This document shows, piece by piece, positions 26,749-35,524 of a stretch of 37,090 nt of DNA (the stretch's first letter is position 1; every line of letters begins with the position of its first letter). The translations under genes and the position numbers were made by a program. Origin of the DNA: Myxococcota bacterium (lineage in GTDB: Bacteria > Myxococcota_A > Bradymonadia > UBA7976 > UBA1532); the NCBI GenBank assembly GCA_018813065.1, contig JAHJCH010000343.1:1-37090 (forward strand). Reading direction: 5' to 3'. Under the pieces are notes generated by a model. That model made no database searches and was not told the origin of the DNA. It saw only the letters and a list, made by a program, of their open reading frames with translations.

Positions 26749-28095
26749 TCAGTCGTGATAGAGGAAGTCCCACTGAAGAATCTCCAGGGGCTTATCTCCC
26801 TCCTTGACGCGGATTAAGAAGGGCGTGCGGCGCTGCTTGGGCGGCGTGCGCTTGAGCAGCAAGGGGAAGTGCTTGACCTCGCTGGGCTGCACCTCCAGCG
26901 TGGGGAATGGGCAAAATATCTCGCCATCGATGGGATCGACGACCTCCAAGGTGAAGGACTGCGCCACGCCGCCTTTGTTGCTGATGCGCAGACGCGCGGT
27001 GTTTTGGATGCGACCATCTGGCAGGACGATCCAAGGCGTCGAGCCCGGCATACTGGCGAGGATCAGCTCGCTCTCTTGGCGCGTGGCCATCGCGGTGACG
27101 AGGGCGATGCTCAGCAACACCAGGCCCACGGCGTAGACGATCACGCGGGGGCGCAGCCACTGCGTCTTCTCCCCCGCCAGCTCCGCCTCAGAGCTGTAGC
27201 GGATCAAGCCCGTCGGCTTCTTCAGCGCGATCATCACGCTGTCACAGGCGTCAATGCAGGCGGTGCAGTGGACGCACTCCATCTGCGCGCCCTTGCGGAT
27301 GTCTACACCCGTGGGGCAGACACGCACGCACTTCTCACAGTCGATGCAGTCGCCGACGCCCTCATCCTTTGGCCGCCCGCGCGGCTCTCCGCGCTGGCTA
27401 TCATAAGCAACGCCGATTGAGTGATTATCGAGCAAGACAGACTGAAAACGACCATAAGGACAAACAACAATGCAGGTCTGCTCTCTAAACCAGCTAAAAT
27501 CAAAGATCAAAAACGCGGTAATCGAGAGAAAAAACACCAACGCGACAGGATGATCGCCGTTCAAGCCACCCCATCCGACAAAAAATGCCATAAATCCGCC
27601 GGAGAAGCCCGCCGCTACAGCGACATAAACAGCGAATTTAATTGATTTTTTAATTATTTTATCGCCGGTCCAGGGGCTCTCATCTAATTTCTTCCGAGTC
27701 CTGGGCTTCCCTTCGATGAACTCTTCAATTGGACGAATGATCAGATCTAATAAAACGGTCTGAGGACAAGCCCAACCACACCAAACACGGCCAAGCAGCG
27801 CGGTGAAAAAGAAGATCGCGAAGATAAAAATACCAAAAAGAAACATCAGATAATTTGCATCAGATGCAAAGAATATACGGCCAAATATATAAAATCGACG
27901 ACCGATTACATCAAATCGGATCGCGGGGTTGCCATTCACCGTAAGAAAAGGGAGGCCAAAGATCATCAAAAGCAGCAGCGCGGCGAAGAAGTTTCGCCGC
28001 TTAAGCCACGCGCCCACCGCGCGGTAAGGGTAAAGCCAGACGCGACGCCCATGCTCCCCGATGGTTGATACGGTGTCGTTTTCTGCGAGCGGCAT
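26749..28095 (-). CDS. ccoG: cytochrome c oxidase accessory protein CcoG (FixG/RdxA)
   Basis: GRVWCGWACPQTVLLDLIIRPIEEFIEG, CIDCEKCVRVCPTGVDIRKGAQMECVHCTACIDACD, REQTCIVVCPYGRFQSVLLD. Confidence 0.95.
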   Translation of the reverse strand: MPLAENDTVSTIGEHGRRVWLYPYRAVGAWLKRRNFFAALLLLMIFGLPFLTVNGNPAIRFDVIGRRFYIFGRIFFASDANYLMFLFGIFIFAIFFFTALLGRVWCGWACPQTVLLDLIIRPIEEFIEGKPRTRKKLDESPWTGDKIIKKSIKFAVYVAVAAGFSGGFMAFFVGWGGLNGDHPVALVFFLSITAFLIFDFSWFREQTCIVVCPYGRFQSVLLDNHSIGVAYDSQRGEPRGRPKDEGVGDCIDCEKCVRVCPTGVDIRKGAQMECVHCTACIDACDSVMIALKKPTGLIRYSSEAELAGEKTQWLRPRVIVYAVGLVLLSIALVTAMATRQESELILASMPGSTPWIVLPDGRIQNTARLRISNKGGVAQSFTLEVVDPIDGEIFCPFPTLEVQPSEVKHFPLLLKRTPPKQRRTPFLIRVKEGDKPLEILQWDFLYHD

Positions 28096-28326
28096 ACTTC
28101 AACCCTCCTCCTGAGCGTCATCGTCATGTTCACGGCGACGCCGCCTAAGCAAACCTCGTGGCGCCTCATCAGCGCCGCTTGAGGGGGCTCAAATGACTAC
28201 AGGTGCGCCGGTTTGTAAAGATCCCAACGATGGGAGGCGGCGTTTTTCATATCCGAATGTTTTTGTGGGATTTTTGGCGACGTGGCGTTGTGTCAACGGC
28301 TTTACGCGGGGCGTGGGCGGGGCTCG

Positions 28327-28902
28327 CTAGTCTTTCTCTAGCTGACCTTGAGGGGGCAGGCCCCCAGGCGGGTTGCTGCCCCGGAGGCTGCGCACATAAA
28401 CAGAGACGCTGGCGAGATCCTCGATGTTGAGCTGGGTCTTCCAGGCGATCATCGAGGTGCCCTCTACGCCGTTGGTGACGGTGTTGAGGATGTTGGGCAG
28501 CTTGCCGCCGTGCAGCCAGTAGTCATCGGTGAGGTTGGGGCCGGTCTGGCCCGCGCCGCCCTTGAGGTGACAGCTGACGCAGAGCTTGGTGAAGGTCTTG
28601 GCGCCCGCCTTGATGCGCTCGGCGTCGCCCTCAAGGGCCGCCAGCTCTTCGACGGTGAACTCCTTACGCGGGGGCAAGGTCTTGCGGTACGCCTCCAGGG
28701 CGCGGGCCGCCTCGACCCCCTCCTCATCCAGCCGCTCCAGGGCCAAGGGGCCAGGGCCGAAGTGATAGTAAGGGACGTAGACCACGGTGATGACGATGTT
28801 GATGTAGAAGAGGATCAACCACCAGCCAGGCAGGGGGTTGTCATACTCTCGGATGCCATCGTACTCGTGATCGAGCAGCTTATCTTGTGGCCCCTTCGAC
28901 AT
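28327..28902 (-). CDS. ccoP: cbb3-type cytochrome c oxidase subunit III (monohaem form)
   Basis: LLDHEYDGIREYDNPLPGWWLILFYINIVITVVYVPYYH plus a single CVSCH haem motif. Confidence 0.93.
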   Translation of the reverse strand: MSKGPQDKLLDHEYDGIREYDNPLPGWWLILFYINIVITVVYVPYYHFGPGPLALERLDEEGVEAARALEAYRKTLPPRKEFTVEELAALEGDAERIKAGAKTFTKLCVSCHLKGGAGQTGPNLTDDYWLHGGKLPNILNTVTNGVEGTSMIAWKTQLNIEDLASVSVYVRSLRGSNPPGGLPPQGQLEKD

Positions 28903-29075
28903 CAGGCGCTCTCCTCTTCATCCTCAAGGGCCATCTGGCCGTAGCGTGCGTAAGTGTCAGCCGCCCCCGGTCGGGCGATCCACAAAAGGACCCCCAAGAA
29001 GATCCCCATAAAGATCACCAGCGCGATCAGCGGCAGGCTCACCAGATCAGTCTGCGACAAGATCAAGGACTTCAC
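28902..29075 (-). CDS. ccoQ: cbb3-type oxidase small subunit CcoQ-like (57 aa)
   Basis: Hand translation from GTG: MKSLILSQTDLVSLPLIALVIFMGIFLGVLLWIARPGAADTYARYGQMALEDEEESA*; GTGA overlap with ccoNO stop and ATGA overlap with ccoP start; below the ORF-track length cutoff. Confidence 0.85.
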   Translation of the reverse strand: MKSLILSQTDLVSLPLIALVIFMGIFLGVLLWIARPGAADTYARYGQMALEDEEESA

Positions 29076-31381
29076 TTGGCCCCCTGGATGTCCGTCCCCA
29101 GGCGGAGCAGGTAGGCGATAAGCGCCACGATCTTCTTATCGCGGATGTCCTTAAAGTTCTTCTGCGCCAAAGCCTCCGCAGACTGGGCCTCAGCGGCCTG
29201 CATCAGCGCCGCGAACTCCTTATCCAGCGCCGTCTGCTCCGCCGCCGTCAGGATCTTGCCTTCCTTGGCGATAAAAGCCTTACGATCCTCGATTTGCTGC
29301 TTGGCCTGGGCGATGAGGGCCTTGGCCTGGAGGTCATTGGCGTCGGCGTCCTTTTTGAGCAGGAAGTCGGCGATCTTGGCCGCCTGCTGCTTGGCGGAGG
29401 CCTCGGCCTCCTCCACCTCTTGCGGGCTATAAGGCACCTTAAAGTACTTCTGGAAGATCCCCAGCTTGCGCCGGGTCTGGCTCAGATCCAAGGCCTCCTC
29501 AAACAGCCAAGGGTAGTTGGGCATGATCGACCCCGGCGAGGTGCTCTCGGGGTTCATCATATGGTTGTAATGCCAGACGATATCGGGGCGCAGCACGCCC
29601 TCGCGCGCCAGATCGGGGCCGATGCGGCGGGAGCCAAACTGGAAGGGGTGGTTGTAGACCGACTCACCCGGCTTGCTGTACTCGCCGAAGCGGGCGACCT
29701 CGGAGCGGAAGGGGCGGATCATCTGTGAGTGGCAGTTATAGCAGCCCTCGGCGACGTAGATATCGCGGCCCTCAAGCTCCAGGGCCGTCAGTGGCTTAAC
29801 CGCGTCGATGGTGGGCACGTTGGAGCGGATCAGCAGGGTGGGGATGATCTCCACGGCGCCGCCGATCGCCAGGGCGATAAAGGTCAAGATGGTGAACAAC
29901 GCCGACTTGCTCTCAAGGAAGCCGTGGATGCCCTCGGAGAAGCCGATCTGCTTCTTCTCCAGGGGCGCGGCGGTGACCTCAGGATCGGGCGAGGGGGTCC
30001 CCGCCATAATGGTCCGGGTCAAGTTATAGAGCATCATCGTCGCGCCGGTGAGATAAAGCAGCCCGCCGGTGGCGCGGACCCAGTACATCGGCTCAAGGGT
30101 GGGCAGGGTGTCGGTCCAGTTGTAATAAACCAGCGCGCCTTCGGGGGTGAACTCTTTCCACATCAGCCCTTCGCCGATGCCAGCGGCCCACATGCTCATC
30201 ACATAGAAGCCAATGCCGATGAGACCGATCCAGAAGTGCGCTGTCGCCATCTTCTTGCTAAACAGTGGGGTTTGCCAGAGCCGGGGCACCAACCAATAGA
30301 GGATGCCGAAGGCCATAAAGCCATTCCAGCCCAGCGTACCTGAGTGAACGTGACCGACTGTCCAGTTTGTGTAGTGAGACAGGGAGTTGACCGTCTTCGT
30401 GGACATCATAGGCCCCTCGAAGGTGGACATCCCATAGAATGTGACCGCCGTGACCAGGAACTTGAGCACGGGCTCCGTGCGCAGCTTATCCCAAGCGCCG
30501 CGCAGCGTCAGGAGGCCGTTGATCATCCCACCCCAAGAGGGCGCGATGAGCATCAAGGAGAAGACGGTCCCCAAGGTCTGCGCCCACTCTGGAAGCGCCG
30601 TATAGAGCAGGTGGTGAGGGCCTGCCCAGATATAGATAAAGACCAAAGACCAGAAGTGAACGATGGAGAGGCGATAGCTATAGACGGGGCGCTCAGCGGC
30701 CTTGGGCACAAAATAATACATCAAGCCCAGCACCGGCGTGGTGAGGAAGAAGGCCACCGCGTTGTGACCATACCACCACTGCACGAGCGCATCTTGCACA
30801 CCGGCAAAAATTGAATAACTCTTTGTTAGGCTGACAGGCAGCGAGAGATTGTTGACGATATAAAGCATCGCCACGGCCACGACCGCCGAAATATAGAACC
30901 AAATCGCCACATAAAGATGCCGCACCCGCCGTTTAAAGATCGTGCCAAAGAAGTTGACCGCGAAGATCACCCAAACCAAGGTAACCGCGATATCCAGAGG
31001 CCACTCTAGCTCCGCATACTCTTTACCTTGGGTATAACCCAGCAAGAAAGAGATACCGCCGACGAGGACGCCGATATTCCAAAGCCAGAAATGAAGATTA
31101 GAGAGGAGATCGCTAAAGATTCGCGCTTTAAGCAGGCGTTGGATCGAATAGTAAATACCACCGAAGATGCTATTGCCTACAAAAGCAAAAATTGCTGCGT
31201 TGGTGTGTAGTGGCCTCAGTCGTCCGAACGTCACCTCCGGGACATCAAAGTTGAACCAACGGGCGGCCAACTGAAGCGCGATCCACACGCCTATTGTCAT
31301 GCTGAACACAGCCCAAAAGATCGTGGCGAGCGCAAACTTGCGCACGATCTTGTCGTCATAGCGGAACGTATCCACGTTCAT
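29072..31381 (-). CDS. ccoNO: fused cbb3-type cytochrome c oxidase subunits I and II
   Basis: CcoN: LHTNAAIFAFVGNSIFGGIYYSIQRLL, WWYGHNAVAFFLTTPVLGLMYYFVPK, HYTNWTVGHVHSGTLGWNGFMAFG; CcoO: EGRDIYVAEGCYNCHSQMIRPFRSEVARFGEYSKPGE, in one 769-aa frame. Confidence 0.95.
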   Translation of the reverse strand: MNVDTFRYDDKIVRKFALATIFWAVFSMTIGVWIALQLAARWFNFDVPEVTFGRLRPLHTNAAIFAFVGNSIFGGIYYSIQRLLKARIFSDLLSNLHFWLWNIGVLVGGISFLLGYTQGKEYAELEWPLDIAVTLVWVIFAVNFFGTIFKRRVRHLYVAIWFYISAVVAVAMLYIVNNLSLPVSLTKSYSIFAGVQDALVQWWYGHNAVAFFLTTPVLGLMYYFVPKAAERPVYSYRLSIVHFWSLVFIYIWAGPHHLLYTALPEWAQTLGTVFSLMLIAPSWGGMINGLLTLRGAWDKLRTEPVLKFLVTAVTFYGMSTFEGPMMSTKTVNSLSHYTNWTVGHVHSGTLGWNGFMAFGILYWLVPRLWQTPLFSKKMATAHFWIGLIGIGFYVMSMWAAGIGEGLMWKEFTPEGALVYYNWTDTLPTLEPMYWVRATGGLLYLTGATMMLYNLTRTIMAGTPSPDPEVTAAPLEKKQIGFSEGIHGFLESKSALFTILTFIALAIGGAVEIIPTLLIRSNVPTIDAVKPLTALELEGRDIYVAEGCYNCHSQMIRPFRSEVARFGEYSKPGESVYNHPFQFGSRRIGPDLAREGVLRPDIVWHYNHMMNPESTSPGSIMPNYPWLFEEALDLSQTRRKLGIFQKYFKVPYSPQEVEEAEASAKQQAAKIADFLLKKDADANDLQAKALIAQAKQQIEDRKAFIAKEGKILTAAEQTALDKEFAALMQAAEAQSAEALAQKNFKDIRDKKIVALIAYLLRLGTDIQGAK

Positions 31382-31558
31382 CTACCGCTCCTCTGAATTT
31401 GAGACATCCATCGCAGAGGACGGCTCATCAAAGAGAATCCGCACGGCGGGGGTCTCCAAGTCATCAAACTGACCATCTCGAACAGCCCAGGTGAACACGA
31501 TGAGGCTGCCTGCGGCGAAGACTAAGGCCAGGGGAATAAGCACAAAGAGGACTTCCAT
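31382..31558 (-). CDS. ccoS: cbb3-type oxidase assembly protein CcoS (58 aa)
   Basis: Hand translation: MEVLFVLIPLALVFAAGSLIVFTWAVRDGQFDDLETPAVRILFDEPSSAMDVSNSEER*; matches CcoS pattern (W-x-x-x-x-GQFDDLETPAxRIL). Confidence 0.92.
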   Translation of the reverse strand: MEVLFVLIPLALVFAAGSLIVFTWAVRDGQFDDLETPAVRILFDEPSSAMDVSNSEER

Positions 31559-31618
31559 CAGCTACGTCGTCCCGAGATCCTTTCAAGGCGATCTTTGAGC
31601 GCGGCTGTCAACCCTGTG

Positions 31619-31641
31619 GTGGGGCTCACGATGAGCCCCAC
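31619..31641. promoter_or_regulatory. perfect 10-bp inverted repeat with 3-nt loop upstream of ccoS
   Basis: GTGGGGCTCA-CGA-TGAGCCCCAC read directly. Confidence 0.8.
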
Positions 31642-31891
31642 AGCGCGGCTCGTGTGAGGGTGAGGTGGCCAGGCTTCATCTGAGACAGCGTCCTCACCCG
31701 CTTCTGGACCTCCGAGCGGGCTCTCTTAGGGTCATTGAATCGCCCCTTTATAGAGCGTTTTTACCGGAGAAGCGACGGCCCCGTGATTGATCTGCGTCAT
31801 TTGTCCAAAGGTGAAATACGTTCGCTCTAAAACAGTCGTCCAAGCCCAAAAGCCCTCGCGTTCTCACCCTTGACGATCTGGAGGAGGCGCG

Positions 31892-34621
31892 ATGCGCAGG
31901 TTTCTCGGTCTTGGCCTTCTATTTCTGATGCTTACGGCCTGTGATGACGGTGATGATGGCGACCGCTCGCCCAGCGTTGACGCGACGCTACGACAAGACT
32001 CTAGCGGCGGCGGCGGCGGCGGCGAGGCGGGTAGCGGCGGTGGCGGCGGCGGCGTGGTCGGTCAGACCTGCCCGCGCACCTTCGCCTACTTCGCGGGGGC
32101 GGCGACGCCTGGGGAGGTCAAGGTCGCTGGCCCCTTCACGGGCTGGGGGGATGGCGCCGTGGCCATGGTCAGCGACGGCGCGGGCTTCTACACCGCCACG
32201 ATCGATCTCACGCCGGGGGATCACCCGTATAAGTTCATCGTCGATGGCGAGTGGATTCCAGATCCCTATAACCCGCGCCGCGAAGGCGAGGATCTCAACA
32301 CCATCGCCGCGCACACCTGCCCCTTTGAGCCCGCCTGCGTCACCGACGCCGACTGCGCCGAGGCCGCGCCGCACTGCCGTGACTATGTGTGCCATGATGT
32401 GCCCCCCGCGCCCCTGGACTGTCGCTGCGCCGAGGGCCTCTTCTGTGGCCCTGATGGCGGCTGCGTGGAGTGCGACGCGGCCCACCCCTGCCAGGGCACC
32501 TCGGTGTGTCGCCAAGGCGCCTGTGGCCCTGAGTGCCTAACGGATGAGGAGTGCGCGGGCGAGGCGCTGTGCGGCCCCGATCTCACCTGCGTTGAGCCTG
32601 AGTGCGTCGTGGACGATGACTGCGGTGACATCCTGACCCTTCGCTGTGAGAACCACCTCTGCCTAGAGCGCAGCTGCCGAGAGCAGGTGTTCCTCTTTGA
32701 TCCGCAGGGCGCGCAGTACGTCTCTGTGCATGTCGCTGGCAGCTTCAATGGCTGGCCCGCCGAGCCCACCACGGGGTTAACGATGAGCTGGCGGGTTGAT
32801 CTTGGCCGCTGGTTCGCCGTCTCTGAGCTTGAGGTCGGCAGCTATGAGTATAAGTTCGTCGCCGATGGAAGCTGGATGCCCACGCCAGAATGTCAAGGCG
32901 AGACGGCCTCTTGTGACCCAAACCCGACGTGCGTCAACGACACCTATAATGGCTGCAACAGCGTGGTGACGATTGAGTGCGCCCCCGAGGTCTGCGATCC
33001 GCCCTGCGAGGACAACCAGATCTGCCAACGCGGCGCCTGCGTCGCCGCCCCGCCCTCCGAGTGTGGTGATCTGAGCACCTTCGATTGGGCCGACGCGGTG
33101 ATGTACTTCATCATGGTCGATCGCTTCTATAACAGCGACGGTCAATCAGACCCTGTGCAGAACGCCACCGGCGGCGACGCGGCGTGGGGGCCGAGCGGCC
33201 AGTACGAGGGCGGCGATCTCCAAGGCGTCACCGCCAAGATCCCCTACCTCAAGGATCTGGGCGTCTCCGCCGTGTGGCTGTCGGCGCCCTACAACAACCG
33301 CGAGGCGGCGGGCGCCTCGATGAGCCCCGATCAAGATCGCAACCTCTACTCCGGCTACCACGGCTATTGGCCTGCGCCCGATAACATCGACTACAGCGAC
33401 CCGGACAACCCCAGCCCAGAGCCTGCGGTGGAGTCACGCATTGGCACATCGAGCGACCTCCACGGCTTCATCGACAGCGCGCACAATGAAGATATGATGG
33501 TGCTGTTTGACTATGTGATGAACCATATTGATGTAGACAGCGGACTTTTCCAAGCGCACCCGGAATGGTTCTATCAAGAAAATGGCCGTTTCCGCTTATG
33601 TGGCAATGAAAACCTCTGGGATGATGAGTTTTATGGTGTACGTTGCGCCTTTACAGACTACCTCCCGCCCTTTGACTTCGACAATGAGGACGCGCGCCGC
33701 TGGTCGATTAACGACGCGCTGTGGTGGGCCAAGGCCTATGGGATTGATGGCTTCCGCCTGGACGCGATCAAGCACGTCCCGCTGAATTGGCTTACAGATC
33801 TACGCCGAGAGCTGAACGCGCAGTTCGCCAACCCTGCGGGTGGTCGCTTCTACCTCGTGGGCGAGACGTTTGATTACTTTAACCGTGATCTGCTCAAGCG
33901 CTTTGTTAATCCAGCGACCATGCTTGATGGTCAATTTGACTTCCCGTTTAAGAAGGAGGCCTGCGAGGCGGTCTTCCATGATGGGGGCAGCCTCCAAAAC
34001 TTCGCGGGCTGGATGGACGGCAACGACGGCTATTATGGCCCAGGCTCCCTGATGACGACCTGGATCGGCAACCACGACATCCCCCGCGTGATTCACTTCG
34101 CCAACCGTGAGTTTGGCTGCACAGACGGCAGCAACACGGGCAATGGTTGGACGAATAACTATCATCAGCCGGAGAACGCGGAGCCCTACGAGCGCTTGGG
34201 CGTGGTCTTCGCCATCATGATGACCAACCCAGGCATCCCGCTGATCTACTACGGCGATGAGATCGGCCTCGCGGGCGGCGGCGATCCAGACAACCGCCGC
34301 GTGATGCACTGGGAGGGGCTCAACGCGCATCAAGAGGCGCTGCGCGACAAGATCTCCAAGCTCGCCAAGATCCGCGCGGAGTATAAGTCCTTGGCGCGTG
34401 GCCGCCGTGTGCGGATCGGCGCCAATCAAAACACCTGGGTCTACCGCATGGGCTGTGGCGGGGCGGTCCCTGCCTTGACCGTGGCGATCAACAAGGCCGA
34501 CTTCCCCAACACCGTGCAGATCCCCGGCGGGGACTACACGGATCTGATGACCGACGCCGCCGTCAGCGGCGGCGAGGTGGCGCTGGGCGCGCGCAGCTTT
34601 ATGATCTTATTGCCGCGCTAA
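31892..34621 (+). CDS. modular GH13 alpha-amylase lipoprotein with two glycogen-binding E-set domains and Cys-rich spacers
   Basis: Lipobox LLFLMLTAC; two copies of VxVAGxFxGW...YKFxxDGxWxPxP; GH13 motifs YVMNHID, GIDGFRLDAIKHV, YLVGETFDY, TWIGNHDIPRV. Confidence 0.93.
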   Translation: MRRFLGLGLLFLMLTACDDGDDGDRSPSVDATLRQDSSGGGGGGEAGSGGGGGGVVGQTCPRTFAYFAGAATPGEVKVAGPFTGWGDGAVAMVSDGAGFYTATIDLTPGDHPYKFIVDGEWIPDPYNPRREGEDLNTIAAHTCPFEPACVTDADCAEAAPHCRDYVCHDVPPAPLDCRCAEGLFCGPDGGCVECDAAHPCQGTSVCRQGACGPECLTDEECAGEALCGPDLTCVEPECVVDDDCGDILTLRCENHLCLERSCREQVFLFDPQGAQYVSVHVAGSFNGWPAEPTTGLTMSWRVDLGRWFAVSELEVGSYEYKFVADGSWMPTPECQGETASCDPNPTCVNDTYNGCNSVVTIECAPEVCDPPCEDNQICQRGACVAAPPSECGDLSTFDWADAVMYFIMVDRFYNSDGQSDPVQNATGGDAAWGPSGQYEGGDLQGVTAKIPYLKDLGVSAVWLSAPYNNREAAGASMSPDQDRNLYSGYHGYWPAPDNIDYSDPDNPSPEPAVESRIGTSSDLHGFIDSAHNEDMMVLFDYVMNHIDVDSGLFQAHPEWFYQENGRFRLCGNENLWDDEFYGVRCAFTDYLPPFDFDNEDARRWSINDALWWAKAYGIDGFRLDAIKHVPLNWLTDLRRELNAQFANPAGGRFYLVGETFDYFNRDLLKRFVNPATMLDGQFDFPFKKEACEAVFHDGGSLQNFAGWMDGNDGYYGPGSLMTTWIGNHDIPRVIHFANREFGCTDGSNTGNGWTNNYHQPENAEPYERLGVVFAIMMTNPGIPLIYYGDEIGLAGGGDPDNRRVMHWEGLNAHQEALRDKISKLAKIRAEYKSLARGRRVRIGANQNTWVYRMGCGGAVPALTVAINKADFPNTVQIPGGDYTDLMTDAAVSGGEVALGARSFMILLPR

Positions 34622-34732
34622 AGGGCCGGCGACGCCGCCATTGCGTTCTCTGCGTGCTTGGCGCACAATGCGCCCTTTGTCACGCTCCCCGATGGAGGGG
34701 CGAGGCTCACGGCTCAACTCAGGAGAAAAGCC

Positions 34733-35020
34733 TTGGCGCGCGTCACCATTGAAGACTCCCTGCTGCACATCCGCGATCAGTTTGCCTTGGTCCACCTCAC
34801 CGCCAAGCGCTATCGCGAGCTGCACCGTGGCTCCAAGCGGATGGTCGATTGTAAGAACAAGGACATCATCGCGGCGCTGAGAGAGATCGCCGCAGGCAAG
34901 GTGGCCTTCCGTGAGGATATCCAGCGCGTCTTGCTCAAGAACGCGGAGATCCAGCCGCCTTCGCTCAGCGAGGCGACGCCCGATGCCCTCGACGAGATCA
35001 ACATTGGCCCTGTGCTCTGA
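34733..35020 (+). CDS. rpoZ: DNA-directed RNA polymerase omega subunit
   Basis: TTG start with AGGAG 7 nt upstream: MARVTIEDSLLHIRDQFALVHLTAKRYRELHRGSKRMVDCKNKDIIAALREIAAGKV; ORF track starts it too early at 34658. Confidence 0.92.
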   Translation: MARVTIEDSLLHIRDQFALVHLTAKRYRELHRGSKRMVDCKNKDIIAALREIAAGKVAFREDIQRVLLKNAEIQPPSLSEATPDALDEINIGPVL

Positions 35021-35029
35021 TCCGCCGCC

Positions 35030-35524
35030 TCAGCGCTGCGGCGGGATCTGCGCCAGATCAACCTGACGCAGCGCCTCGCGGATCAGCTGGGAGCGGCTCA
35101 TCCGCGTCAAGCCCCTCGCCTTCGCCGCCTTGACCAAGGCGTCAAGCTGCTCAAGATCCTGGGTGTACAAGCTGATTGAGATGACCTTGTAGTGCGAGGG
35201 CCGCTGCCGAGGCTCGGGGGGGGGCTCGGCCTGCATTGGGGGGCGCTGGGGCACCGGATCATCCTTGATCACGATGTGCTGCCCCCCGATGGACTCGAAG
35301 AAGAAGTCATCAAAGAGCTCGGACATCTGCTCGGACACGACGTGGCGATGTGGGGGCTGGGCGATGGGCGACACCCCCTCCTCGGCGCGCCGCTTCTCCT
35401 CCTTGGGCGCAGGCTTGACGCGAGGCGCCTTGCCGCGCGCATCGGGCGGCTGACGCGGTGCCTCTTCAAGGCGCTGCTTGACGTTTTTTGTGCTCGGAGT
35501 CGAATTAGGCGTGCGCTCGCTCAA
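35030..35524 (-). CDS. ribbon-helix-helix-like protein with disordered N-terminus
   Basis: C-terminus HYKVISISLYTQDLEQLDALVKAAKARGLTRMSRSQLIREALRQVDL matches an RHH pattern; 20-bp overlap with the parA gene. Confidence 0.75.
   Translation of the reverse strand: MSERTPNSTPSTKNVKQRLEEAPRQPPDARGKAPRVKPAPKEEKRRAEEGVSPIAQPPHRHVVSEQMSELFDDFFFESIGGQHIVIKDDPVPQRPPMQAEPPPEPRQRPSHYKVISISLYTQDLEQLDALVKAAKARGLTRMSRSQLIREALRQVDLAQIPPQR

Noticed and set aside
27421-27645. 74-aa plus-strand ORF in the AT-rich island of ccoG
   Set aside because: Antisense to conserved CcoG sequence; no ribosome-binding or homology evidence
28222-28235. TCCCA-ACGA-TGGGA inverted repeat downstream of ccoP
   Set aside because: Stem of only 5 bp; could be a weak terminator but is not distinguishable from chance
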